IMG/VR virus record: IMGVR_UViG_3300020438_000336
Coordinates: 1-21,120 of that record
Origin: a virus
Strand: one strand, 5' to 3'
Length of the DNA: 21,120 nucleotides
Position 1 is the stretch's first letter, and every line of letters begins with the position of its first letter. This document shows, one piece after another, positions 1 through 6,509 of this stretch. The position numbers and the translations under genes were made by a program. A model generated the notes under the pieces. The model was not told where the DNA came from. It ran no database searches and saw nothing but the letters and a program-made list of their open reading frames with translations.

Positions 1-638
1 TTTGTTTTCTTGATATGAATAACACTTCCATTTCTAGCAATAGTAAATCCTGACAGTCCTGAGTTAAGACCTGATTGCAAATCGGATGCAACTTGTGAAG
101 TGCTTAGAGATGAGTCGCTAGTCGTGTCATCTGTTACTGTAACTCCATCAACTGTTACTGAGTAAACAGTATCATTAGAAACCTGCTCTACAAATATTAT
201 TGCTTGAGTAATATTGCCACTTGATAAAGTTGTGTCCATAGCAGCAACTACACTTGTATTAACAACAAATGTATAGTCAGCAATAGTAACAGTTTTTATT
301 TCATCTCTAGGAATAGATGTATTTAAGTAGGTAGTGCCATCAGGTTTGTTTACAGTCTTTTCATTCCCTGCTAAGTCATAGACTTTTACATTTCCATTAC
401 TAAAAATAGCTACATACTGTTCATTAGTATCTCTATTAATAGTTTGAATATGAACATTACCTAAAGTTGAAGTACTTAAGGCTGTAATAAATTGAATACC
501 AGATCTTTTAACTAGACCTACTACTGGATTACTGTCAGCATTGTCTTGAATATCAGCATGGTCTGATTGTTTAGATGAATCAGAAGACTGAGATACACCT
601 CTCAATAAAGTAGGTATAGCTCTTGATACAATTCCCAT
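1..638 (-). CDS. Tail tubular protein B (T7 gp12-like), partial
   Basis: The gene begins at an ATG at 636-638, two bases after the stop of tail tubular protein A, and runs off the low end of the window, leaving about 212 codons. The visible N-terminal part matches T7 gp12 from memory: a start like GIVSRAIPTLLRGVSQ, an 'INRDTNEQYVAIFSNG' block, then 'VYDLAGNEKTVNKPDGTTYL' and 'VTIADYTFVVNTSVVA', all in gp12 order. In T7 this protein forms the nozzle end of the short tail and holds the tail fibres. Its place after the gp11-like gene supports the call. The C-terminal part, usually several hundred residues, is outside the window. Confidence 0.95.
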   Translation of the reverse strand, partial: MGIVSRAIPTLLRGVSQSSDSSKQSDHADIQDNADSNPVVGLVKRSGIQFITALSTSTLGNVHIQTINRDTNEQYVAIFSNGNVKVYDLAGNEKTVNKPDGTTYLNTSIPRDEIKTVTIADYTFVVNTSVVAAMDTTLSSGNITQAIIFVEQVSNDTVYSVTVDGVTVTDDTTSDSSLSTSQVASDLQSGLNSGLSGFTIARNGSVIHIKKT

Positions 639-640
639 AG

Positions 641-1249
641 TTATCTGTTAAGAACATCAGCAGGAGTAAACGTATTAATAGGATTATTTAAATTTGGATC
701 GCCTGTTAATACATTATGATCTGCATTTGATAAGTCTGTGTCCATTAGAATTGATCTTGCTCTAGCTTCATCTTGTGCTGTATAAGTTCTTAGTCCATCA
801 TCTCCTACAGTTCTATCAACAAATATTCTTGCAGCTTTTATATTTATATATCTTCTTGCAGGTTCAGGGATCTCATCAAAATTTCTAAAGTAGGTAACAT
901 GACAAGTTAAGTCTTCATCAAACACATAAGTATTATTTTTCCTGTCGTATAATTTTAAACCTCTTTGTATTACATCAAGAGTTGAGTGGTCATATATATT
1001 GGTATCTATTTTTAAAATGTCAGTTGCTATTGCTACTTGATTACTTCCATCTCTAGTAAATACAACATTAAATTCTTGATTAAAAGACCAGCCTTCTGTT
1101 TGTACTTCTTTATTTACTTCAGTTAAAGTTCTTTGTGCAATCTTAGCGTCAACTGGTAACGTACCTGTCAACGTGTTAATAGGTGCTTCGCCTATAGCAG
1201 CGAGCATTATATTAATACATTCAAGTTCGGTGGTTGCAGCTACAGCCAT
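641..1249 (-). CDS. Tail tubular protein A (T7 gp11-like)
   Basis: This 202-residue protein is close in length to T7 gp11 (196). The N-terminus (TTELECINIMLAAIGEAPIN), followed by 'DAKIAQRTLTEVNKEVQTEGWSFN', is the typical gp11 opening. The middle has the family 'RNFDEIPEPARRYINIKAARIF' type of segment. In T7 twelve copies form the ring joining the portal to the nozzle, so the protein acts in the tail of the virion. It sits between the 39-residue basic gene and tail tubular protein B, with only two bases to the latter, so the two are probably translated together. Confidence 0.95.
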   Translation of the reverse strand: MAVAATTELECINIMLAAIGEAPINTLTGTLPVDAKIAQRTLTEVNKEVQTEGWSFNQEFNVVFTRDGSNQVAIATDILKIDTNIYDHSTLDVIQRGLKLYDRKNNTYVFDEDLTCHVTYFRNFDEIPEPARRYINIKAARIFVDRTVGDDGLRTYTAQDEARARSILMDTDLSNADHNVLTGDPNLNNPINTFTPADVLNR

Positions 1250-1255
1250 TGTTCT

Positions 1256-1375
1256 TTACTTTTTTTTTGATAGTTTTAAAGCCATAAGCTTACTAGCCTT
1301 ACTAGATTTTTTCTTATCTGATTTTTTAGGTCTTCCTACTTTGCTTCCGTAAGTGCCTTTGCCCATCGGTGACAT
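1256..1375 (-). CDS. Small basic protein, 39 aa, between capsid and tail genes
   Basis: Reading from an ATG at 1373-1375 to a TAA at 1256-1258 gives 39 residues. The sequence is rich in Lys and Ser, starts MSPMGKGTYGSKVGRPKKSD and ends in KKK. The 'MGKGTYGSKVGRPKK' pattern is common in small podovirus proteins of this neighbourhood, so I think it is real although very short. A second ATG (residue 4) is an equally plausible start. Neither start has a Shine-Dalgarno site, because the preceding bases are the T-tract of the post-capsid terminator; translation must therefore use readthrough transcripts. The role is unknown. The charge suggests nucleic acid or capsid-interior contact, but that is a guess. 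Confidence 0.7.
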   Translation of the reverse strand: MSPMGKGTYGSKVGRPKKSDKKKSSKASKLMALKLSKKK

Positions 1376-1408
1376 AAAAAAAAGGGGTATCTAATAATAG
1401 AATACCCC
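1376..1408 (-). terminator. Rho-independent-type terminator after the capsid gene
   Basis: On the minus strand GGGGTAT (1402-1408) pairs with ATACCCC (1384-1390) around an 11-base AT-rich loop, followed at once by eight T residues (1376-1383). This is a textbook intrinsic terminator shape. It lies just past the capsid stop, the position of T-phi after gene 10 in T7, where partial termination keeps capsid expression above that of the tail genes. Partial rather than full termination is inferred, because the tail genes follow with no visible strong promoter. Confidence 0.85.
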
Positions 1409-1428
1409 ATTTTAACCATTTAGGTAGA

Positions 1429-2415
1429 TTATGAAGCAGACAATTTAATTGTTGCTGCACATTCTGGTCTTAGGATTCCATGACCAAGAGCATACTTCGC
1501 TAAAAGTAATGTTGATTGATACATCATACCGTAGTCTGCACCTGAGATCTCAGTTGTCATGTCCTGTAGTTTTACAGTTCCGACTGCTGATTTGTGGAAG
1601 ACCAATCCAATAGTTTTGCTATCGTCACCTGAGTAAGTGTTGTTAGCTCCACTTGGGTTAGATCCCACGTTTGATTGAGGTACGTTGTTAGACATCATTA
1701 CAGGAATACCAGCAACTTGTGTAACATTACCAGCAGCTACAGATCCATTACCTTGTGGGTTGAAATCTGTATTCATTACTCTGGTAGCAGACTCAGGAAT
1801 CTTGTAGTATTCCGCAGGTGGTAACACACAGAATCTATCAGTAGTTGGAATATCTCTAGAGTCAAACTCTTGAGCTATATCATAGATAGCAGCAACAAGT
1901 TCATCACCTGTTACGTTTGCTGTAGCAGTATTACCATTAGCAAGTGTTAATACAAGACCGCCATCTCCACCTGTAAGAGTAGTAGATGCACGACTCGCAT
2001 TAGCGATTACCTTCGCTACGTTTTGATCATACGTTTTTGCTAAAGCCTTTCCTAATTCCGCACTATAGGTCGCTCTTACGTCATAATGATTTTTTAATTC
2101 ATCGAGCTTGGCGATTACTGCTTGAGCTATGAGCATATCATCTATGTTGATGATCTTTTCATTAGCTAAGATTTGGTTTGCTCCTACGAGAGGTGTGCCA
2201 ATCGTATGATAAGCCGCAGTTGCAGTTCCTAAAACTGGAAAACTGGCTGATTTTCCGCTTGTGATCGTGCGAACAGAGTGGAGTTGCTCAGTAAAAATGT
2301 TGTTTTGAGCAAACGCTGTAAGAACTTCGCCACTAAAAATTTTAAGGAAAAGTTCGTTAAAGTTTGTACCACTATTGTTTACAAGACCCAAACGAGAAGA
2401 GGTTTGGTTAGCCAT
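1429..2415 (-). CDS. Major capsid protein (T7 gp10-like)
   Basis: This 328-residue protein is close to T7 gp10A (345). The N-terminus (NNSGTNFNELFLKIFSGEVLTAF), then 'ITSGKSASFPVLGTATAAYHTIGTP' and 'IINIDDMLIAQAVIAKLDELKNHYDVR', follows the family HK97-fold order. A segment with 'FCVLPPAEYYKIPESATRVMN' and the ending with 'LLAKYALGHGILRPECAATIKL' are also typical. It builds the icosahedral shell around the scaffold. The gene follows the scaffold cluster and is followed by an intrinsic terminator. A 122-base leader with no clear Shine-Dalgarno precedes it; that leader holds a candidate late promoter (see findings). I see no gp10B-type frameshift extension, since the terminator closely follows the stop. 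Confidence 0.95.
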   Translation of the reverse strand: MANQTSSRLGLVNNSGTNFNELFLKIFSGEVLTAFAQNNIFTEQLHSVRTITSGKSASFPVLGTATAAYHTIGTPLVGANQILANEKIINIDDMLIAQAVIAKLDELKNHYDVRATYSAELGKALAKTYDQNVAKVIANASRASTTLTGGDGGLVLTLANGNTATANVTGDELVAAIYDIAQEFDSRDIPTTDRFCVLPPAEYYKIPESATRVMNTDFNPQGNGSVAAGNVTQVAGIPVMMSNNVPQSNVGSNPSGANNTYSGDDSKTIGLVFHKSAVGTVKLQDMTTEISGADYGMMYQSTLLLAKYALGHGILRPECAATIKLSAS

Positions 2416-2537
2416 AATTAATGCTAATAATGTAAATAATTTGTTTGTACTTACTCTGTCCTACTTACCTTGTTTTAAAGCGTTATCTGCAACATGGTTG
2501 TCAGGCACTTTAATATGTAGATTTGTATTATGAGAGC

Positions 2538-2804
2538 CTAGCAATTCCACTTGCGTAGAGCAAGAGCCTTCCTAGTTGGCTTACCATTTGGTTTCTTCAT
2601 GGCTCCTTTGTTACCTTTCATCCTCGCACAAAAAGATTTTTTCCTACCTTTTTCACGTTTAGAAAGTCCACTTGTTTTAGTGACAGGTCGTTGCAACTTA
2701 GAACCTGTAGCAGCATTAATCCTTCGTCTTCCACTTTCTGATAATCCTCCTGTTGGATTCTTGTCAGACTTTCTGAGAGATAAAGTTTTTCTGCGAGAAG
2801 ACAT
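2538..2804 (-). CDS. Small basic phage protein, DUF6321-like
   Basis: An 88-residue, Arg/Lys-rich protein. The motif series 'SLRKSDKNPTGGLSESGRRRINAATGSKLQRPVT', then 'GRKKSFCARMKG', then 'MKKPNGKPTRKALALRKW' matches the small phage family I know as DUF6321, which sits among head genes in many podoviruses. Its function is not established. The pattern of Cys and basic residues suggests a nucleic-acid-associated or capsid accessory role, but nothing here proves it. It lies between the 50-residue basic gene and the capsid gene. The family name is recalled from memory and would be confirmed by a profile search. Confidence 0.85.
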   Translation of the reverse strand: MSSRRKTLSLRKSDKNPTGGLSESGRRRINAATGSKLQRPVTKTSGLSKREKGRKKSFCARMKGNKGAMKKPNGKPTRKALALRKWNC

Positions 2805-2851
2805 GAACTACAGCAAATAGTAGCTTAATAAAAATATAACATTAACTTAAA

Positions 2852-3004
2852 TTATTTGCTCATTTTTAATTTCTTTTTATTCTTAGGAAACCCTGCTTGC
2901 ATATTCTTATATGCCTTATCACTTATAGTACTATCCTTTTTTGATCTGCTAGTACCAGACTTCTTTCGTTTGTTGATGTTGTAGTAAAGTCCTTTTTTAG
3001 CCAT
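2852..3004 (-). CDS. Small basic protein, 50 aa, after scaffold
   Basis: Reading from an ATG at 3002-3004 to a TAA at 2852-2854 gives 50 residues: it begins MAKKGLYYNINKRKKSGTSR and ends in a Lys-rich tail. The 'MAKKGLYxNINxRRKxGTS' opening recurs in small proteins of T7-like and other phages, beside the head genes, which is why I accept it despite its size. Its start overlaps the scaffold stop by 8 bases, so translation is probably coupled. The role is unknown. With the 88- and 39-residue neighbours it is one of three small basic proteins flanking the capsid gene. Confidence 0.8.
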   Translation of the reverse strand: MAKKGLYYNINKRKKSGTSRSKKDSTISDKAYKNMQAGFPKNKKKLKMSK

Positions 3005-3800
3005 TGTTTAATACAGTACTGTCCTTTAATCTATTATATACAGATTGTGTATAAGCTTCATCTCTATTATATCTTGGGTCACTCATAGCAGTTTGTATTT
3101 CTGCTGCTGTTTTGAATGTATTAGTTGCAGAAGTTGGACTTCTACCATTAATTAAAGATGGTTCATATCCTTCGGCTTCTCTCATCTGTGCTGCAAAACC
3201 TTGAACTGCAATTTTAATTATAGCAGGATCTTGTGTATCTAAAATCTTATCGAATGATTGTAAAGTTTCAGCAGGTAAGTTGTTCTGTGTCCAGTTTTTA
3301 AGTTCTTCATAGCCTTGTTCCCCACCTACAACTGACTGTATATCTTCTAACTGTGATTGTTTTATATCTTCAGTAGAACTAGCACTACCTTTAATACCAT
3401 CTAAATAAGTATCAATTACTTGCTTAGAAAATCCTGCTTCTTCTAACTTTGAATAGTGATCTTCTGTGATCTTACCTGTGTCTGTAAATGTGTCTGTAAT
3501 TTCTTTTGTATCTATACCAACTTCTTCTAATACTGAAGCTAATCCTTCTCCATAAATTTCTTTAGGATTCCATTCTTCTTGTGTCTCTTCTGTTTCAGCT
3601 TTAGGTGTCTCTTCTGTAGATTCTTCAGGCTTACTATCTTCAATACCACCTAGCTTACCTTCGAGTTCTTTATAACTATTAACCATATCTTCTACAGTTT
3701 TAAACTTTCCTGCAATTAAACCATTGTCATCTTTCAGGCCTTCTATATCCTGTGCAGACATTGGTGGGGTTTCGTTTACTTGTACTTGTGATGAAGTCAT
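2997..3800 (-). CDS. Capsid assembly scaffold (T7 gp9-like)
   Basis: A 267-residue acidic protein (T7 gp9 is 307). Residues 10-50 contain 'DIEGLKDDNGLIAGKFKTVEDMVNSYKELEGKLG', the usual opening of gp9-type scaffolds. A long Glu-rich low-complexity stretch follows, then a helical region. The C-terminus (near 'AAEIQTAMSDPRYNRDEAY' to 'YNRLKDS') resembles the capsid-binding end of the family. In T7 it directs procapsid assembly and is lost on maturation. It lies between the portal group and the capsid gene, as in T7. A CACTATAG promoter candidate sits about 20 bases upstream of the start codon. The leader is A-rich (AAAAGAAAAAACCACA) without a Shine-Dalgarno site. Confidence 0.92.
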   Translation of the reverse strand: MTSSQVQVNETPPMSAQDIEGLKDDNGLIAGKFKTVEDMVNSYKELEGKLGGIEDSKPEESTEETPKAETEETQEEWNPKEIYGEGLASVLEEVGIDTKEITDTFTDTGKITEDHYSKLEEAGFSKQVIDTYLDGIKGSASSTEDIKQSQLEDIQSVVGGEQGYEELKNWTQNNLPAETLQSFDKILDTQDPAIIKIAVQGFAAQMREAEGYEPSLINGRSPTSATNTFKTAAEIQTAMSDPRYNRDEAYTQSVYNRLKDSTVLNNG

Positions 3801-3813
3801 TGTGGTTTTTTCT

Positions 3814-3836
3814 TTTAACTATAGTGAATTGTGCTG
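3814..3836 (-). promoter_or_regulatory. Candidate phage RNA polymerase promoter before the scaffold gene
   Basis: The minus strand reads ATTCACTATAG with the G at 3819 as predicted +1. The nine bases TCACTATAG equal the -8 to +1 core of the T7 promoter class, and T7 itself has promoter phi-9 at this very place. Bases after +1 (TTAAAAG) differ from T7. Because the core overlaps codons of the upstream gene, chance is not excluded. The same CACTATAG octamer occurs at the terminase stop. Confidence 0.45.
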
Positions 3837-4021
3837 CCATGTCTAGTAGTAACATCCTTTGTTCCTTTTGGAATTACTGCTTCTTTGTTTCCACCTAATC
3901 TACTTACTACAGCAGTTTCAGGAGCGACATAATCTCCATTATTGTCATTAGGCTTTTCAGTTTTTACAGTTTTTACAGTTTTTTTAGACTGACTGTTCTT
4001 GTTGCGGGCTGGCATTGGCAT
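3815..4021 (-). CDS. Hypothetical protein, 68 aa, between portal and scaffold
   Basis: Not recognised. The product starts MPMPARNKNSQSKKTVKTVKTEKP, a basic repeat-like stretch (TVK twice, from three copies of ACAGTTTTT on the plus strand), followed by a more folded-looking half with 'VAPETAVVSRLGGNKEAVIPKGTKDVTTRHG'. The start overlaps the portal stop by 38 bases, and residue 3 is an alternative Met start. Small proteins occupy this position in several T7-like genomes. The last codons (HYS then stop) contain the CACTATAG promoter candidate, so the gene end and a promoter may overlap. Confidence 0.75.
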   Translation of the reverse strand: MPMPARNKNSQSKKTVKTVKTEKPNDNNGDYVAPETAVVSRLGGNKEAVIPKGTKDVTTRHGSTIHYS

Positions 4022-5594
4022 CCATTTGTTGTGAAATCAGACCTGCTTCAGCTTGTTTCTTGGGATCAAGTAAAGGTGAGCCTACAGCAGCACTACCAAG
4101 ACTTCTAACAAGTTCTTGTTGTTGTGCTTGTTGTTGTTCGGCAGCAATCTGTTCTCCTGATTTTATCAAAGTTTCAGTTTCTATGCCAATACTGGTAGCT
4201 AACCTCTTAATAGCTTCGTCAAGATTAACGTACTGTCTCATCACATCAGCACCTAAAGCCTGTGCTATGACTGTAATAAATTCAAGTAGCTTCTCTTTAT
4301 CCTGTCCTCTTCCGAGACCTTGAAGACCTGTAATTATTGAGATACCTACTATATCATCAGGTAGTTTTGGTACTTTACCTGACTTAACTAACAGGTGCAT
4401 ACGTCTTCTTAAATAAGGTAGCTGTAACTCAGAACTCAGGATAGAGTAGATTCCCCCAAGTGTTGACTCTAGTTCTTGTGTAAGAATTTTTAACTCTGTA
4501 CTTGTTACTCTTTCTGCGTCACGTTGTACTGCTTTAGCCATAAGGAAAGCATATTGTAATCTCTGTTCTATTCTTTGAATAGCAGTAAAACTAACTTGCA
4601 AGTCTGCTCCCTTACCTACTTGTAAGACAGAAACATCTTGTGCATTTCCTTCTCTGATCGCTCCATTAGGAGCCTTTGCTAAAGTAGCTGCTCGTGTTGT
4701 GCCATTGGGATTTACGAGAAAAACTGTACGTGCAGACGCAGCAGCATTTTCAATTATTGCTTTCATCAATCCTTCTAAAGAAACCAAGTCTCCTCGGTAC
4801 TCTTCAACATATCCCCTTCCGTAATGTTCTCCTGAAATTCGGGTAAACCTGAGATTTAAAAAAGGCGATACATCTTTTTTAGCTCTACCTTCTGTGTTAG
4901 GTATCAATTCATTCTTACATTCTTGATGGTAATTAAAATAATCTCCATCTCTTTTAACGTGTGTATAGATATCTAGATCTTCTTCCATTGTATCTTCTGT
5001 GTATTCTGCTTTCTGTTGTAGATTTTTTAAGAAAGACTCAGGTAAAGCTTTAGCATTTATAGTTTCTTTAATAATAATTTCTAACGTATTACCATTAGGG
5101 TCACGCTTACAAACATATTTTTCTAATGGGTAAACTTGTAACCCTTCATCTGTTAGATACAGTAAAACATTCCCACCAACTACTAAATGTTTTAGTGCTT
5201 CAAACATAGCAACTCTATCGTTAGATACTTCTATCTCTCTCATCAAAGCATTTTCTACTTTACGTAAAGCTTTATCTATTTCTGTTATAGCTTCTTTACC
5301 ACCTTCTTCTTGAGATAGTTTAATTTGATCTAGTACAAGTTTAAAGAAAGGTATGTTAGTAGGGAAAAGTCCTGTCAAAAGTTTTGAAGCAAGACTGTTT
5401 GTACCTGCTGCACCTATACCTTGATAAGGTGTTTTGATCCTAGTTCTTCTTCCACTACTAACAGCAGTCTCAGGTATAAGGTATGGCAAGGTGTACTTGC
5501 TAGACTCTTGGCCTTCTCTTAGATAAGTAGATCTTTCAGAAGCATACTGTTCATACAGTCCTGCTGCTGTAACTTGCTTCGAGGAATACTCCAT
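3984..5594 (-). CDS. Portal / head-tail connector (T7 gp8-like)
   Basis: At 536 residues this equals T7 gp8 as I recall its length. Early residues include 'REGQESSKYTLPYLIPE', then 'TPYQGIGAAGTNSLASKLLTGLFPTNIPFFKL', the portal hallmark of this family. 'PLEKYVCKRDPNGNTLEIIIKE', 'RFTRISGEHYGRGYVEEYRGDLVSLE' and 'RDAERVTSTELKILTQELESTLGGIYSILSSELQLPY' follow in family order. Twelve copies form the DNA channel at one capsid vertex and contact terminase and tail tubular protein A. The C-terminal 50 residues are Gln- and Ala-rich (AAEQQQAQQQEL), as is usual. The start is one base after the preceding stop. Confidence 0.97.
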   Translation of the reverse strand: MEYSSKQVTAAGLYEQYASERSTYLREGQESSKYTLPYLIPETAVSSGRRTRIKTPYQGIGAAGTNSLASKLLTGLFPTNIPFFKLVLDQIKLSQEEGGKEAITEIDKALRKVENALMREIEVSNDRVAMFEALKHLVVGGNVLLYLTDEGLQVYPLEKYVCKRDPNGNTLEIIIKETINAKALPESFLKNLQQKAEYTEDTMEEDLDIYTHVKRDGDYFNYHQECKNELIPNTEGRAKKDVSPFLNLRFTRISGEHYGRGYVEEYRGDLVSLEGLMKAIIENAAASARTVFLVNPNGTTRAATLAKAPNGAIREGNAQDVSVLQVGKGADLQVSFTAIQRIEQRLQYAFLMAKAVQRDAERVTSTELKILTQELESTLGGIYSILSSELQLPYLRRRMHLLVKSGKVPKLPDDIVGISIITGLQGLGRGQDKEKLLEFITVIAQALGADVMRQYVNLDEAIKRLATSIGIETETLIKSGEQIAAEQQQAQQQELVRSLGSAAVGSPLLDPKKQAEAGLISQQMDANASPQQEQSV

Positions 5595-5595
5595 A

Positions 5596-5838
5596 CTATA
5601 AAGGTGTACTTAGATTATTTGATTGTGAAGTGGTATCAGATAACAAAGGGATTCTTAAAGATGCAGTACCAGTTCTGCCAGCTTCCCTTCTCTTAGTTCT
5701 GCCAGCTTTCTTACCACCTTTCTTAGCTACTTCTCTTTGTTGTCCAGTTACAATTTGTTCAGCAGTCTTCTCAGCTTTAGGTGCTACTGGTTCTGGATCA
5801 GGTAATGGAGGTGGTGGGGGAGGACTTCTAAAACACAT
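5596..5838 (-). CDS. Small Pro- and Lys-rich protein, 80 aa, before portal
   Basis: The start MCFRSPPPPPPLPDPEP gives a poly-Pro segment, then a basic 'KKGGKKAGRTKRREAGRTGTASLRIPL' and a Ser/Thr tail. In layout (disordered N-terminus, KK/GR-rich stretch, short hydrophobic 'SLRIPL') it recalls T7 gp7.3-type proteins, virion proteins encoded just before the portal in T7; this is positional and compositional inference only. The Cys at residue 2 has no signal peptide, so lipidation is unlikely. It lies one base from the portal gene and two bases from the upstream gene, which also starts MCF. Confidence 0.8.
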   Translation of the reverse strand: MCFRSPPPPPPLPDPEPVAPKAEKTAEQIVTGQQREVAKKGGKKAGRTKRREAGRTGTASLRIPLLSDTTSQSNNLSTPL

Positions 5839-5840
5839 AA

Positions 5841-6161
5841 TTAAACTCTGGTTCCTGACCTATTGTAGGATGTTTTTGTTTTTCCTCTAAGTTTAGCACT
5901 ACGTTTATTTCGTGCTACTACTCCACCTCGACCACCGCCAGTTTTTAATAGTGATTCAGTTCTATCTAAATTTGTATTAACAGTCGGGTCAACATAAGTT
6001 CCTTCTTCTTTCTTTCTACTCATCTTTAATTTTTCTGTTGCCTTCGCTGTATCTTTAGGATCATCAACACCTGTTTGTTTACCTGTGACAACAGGAGGAG
6101 CGTCATCAAACTCTGCCTTCTTAGGAGCAGGAGCAGCAGTAGCACCACCAAAGAAACACAT
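5841..6161 (-). CDS. Small basic protein, 106 aa, MCF start
   Basis: Begins MCFFGGATAAPAPKKAEFDD, has a mixed middle (VTGKQTGVDDPKDTAKATEKLKMSRKK) and ends in a Gly/Arg/Lys-rich tail (TGGGRGGVVARNKRSAKLRGKTKTS). It has no signal peptide or TM segment. It shares the MCF opening, a Pro/Ala-rich stretch and a basic tail with the next gene (80 aa), which suggests either old duplication or a shared N-terminal signal. The position before the portal matches the T7 gp6.7/gp7.3 region, so a minor virion protein is my best guess, not a demonstrated function. Confidence 0.8.
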   Translation of the reverse strand: MCFFGGATAAPAPKKAEFDDAPPVVTGKQTGVDDPKDTAKATEKLKMSRKKEEGTYVDPTVNTNLDRTESLLKTGGGRGGVVARNKRSAKLRGKTKTSYNRSGTRV

Positions 6162-6163
6162 AA

Positions 6164-6355
6164 CTAATTACTCAAAACTTTTTGGTTTAACATAGTCTCA
6201 CGTTGTCGCTTCTGTTGCTCAATAAAATAATCAACAACAGATCGTTGTCCTGACCTATACCATATCTCTCTATCAGATAAAGACAAGTCGGGATGACGAT
6301 TAGGATATGCAACATCTAATGCTTCTATTAGCTCATCAGTAATAGGTGGTAGCAA
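6164..6355 (-). CDS. Hypothetical protein, 63 aa, TTG start
   Basis: Not recognised. The product (LPPITDELIEALDVAYPN, then 'PDLSLSDREIWYRSGQRSVVDYFIEQQKRQRE') looks helical and well ordered, with a clear 'WYRSGQRSVVDYF' core. No ATG is available in frame: the next Met is at residue 55, and a stop lies just upstream. TTG at 6353-6355 is therefore the only sensible start among usual codons. It is the first gene of the virion block. A 7-bp hairpin (6368-6386) lies directly upstream and may shape the leader. Confidence 0.75.
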   Translation of the reverse strand: MLPPITDELIEALDVAYPNRHPDLSLSDREIWYRSGQRSVVDYFIEQQKRQRETMLNQKVLSN

Positions 6356-6367
6356 AACTATAAATGA

Positions 6368-6386
6368 AACTACTTTTATAGTAGTT
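6368..6386 (-). promoter_or_regulatory. Leader hairpin before the first virion-block gene
   Basis: AACTACT pairs with AGTAGTT over 7 bp with a 5-base loop, ending about 12 bases before the TTG start. On the minus strand the arm and loop read ACTACTATAAAAG, which also resembles the ACTATA core of T7-type promoters. Either a leader structure or a weak late promoter is possible. Confidence 0.35.
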
Positions 6387-6440
6387 CATAAATAGAGAAT
6401 ATAAATACCTTTGTGTAGATTTCTATGCTATCTTAAAACT

Positions 6441-6505
6441 AATGGGGGTGGTTTCCCATTGGTAAAGCAACAAGGAACCCTGAGACTGTGGCTCGTCTTA
6501 GGGTT
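6441..6505. other. Double hairpin between exonuclease and virion block
   Basis: An 11-bp stem (6476-6486 with 6495-6505, one G-T pair, 8-base loop) abuts the exonuclease stop. A second stem, AATGGG with CCCATT (6441-6446, 6455-6460), follows in the minus direction and is followed by TAGTTTTAAG. On the plus strand the larger stem is followed by TTTTCTTT. It could be a terminator, an RNase processing site like those of T7, or a small structured RNA; the sequence alone does not decide. Confidence 0.5.
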
Positions 6506-6509
6506 TTCT

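Noticed and set aside
2461-2550. Open frame of 29 codons from a GTG, overlapping the end of the DUF6321-like gene
   Set aside because: It has no ATG, begins inside the previous gene and ends in the capsid leader; the product (near 'LHIKVPDNHVADNALKQGK') looks protein-like but support is too thin to call it a gene.
4015-4323. Plus-strand frame of 102 codons opposite the portal gene
   Set aside because: It is the antisense shadow of the Gln/Ala-rich portal C-terminus, with a Cys- and Ser-rich composition and no ribosome site.
5630-5890. Plus-strand frame of 86 codons with hydrophobic stretches
   Set aside because: It mirrors the Lys-rich and Pro-rich minus-strand genes; Leu/Pro/Gly runs are the expected antisense product.
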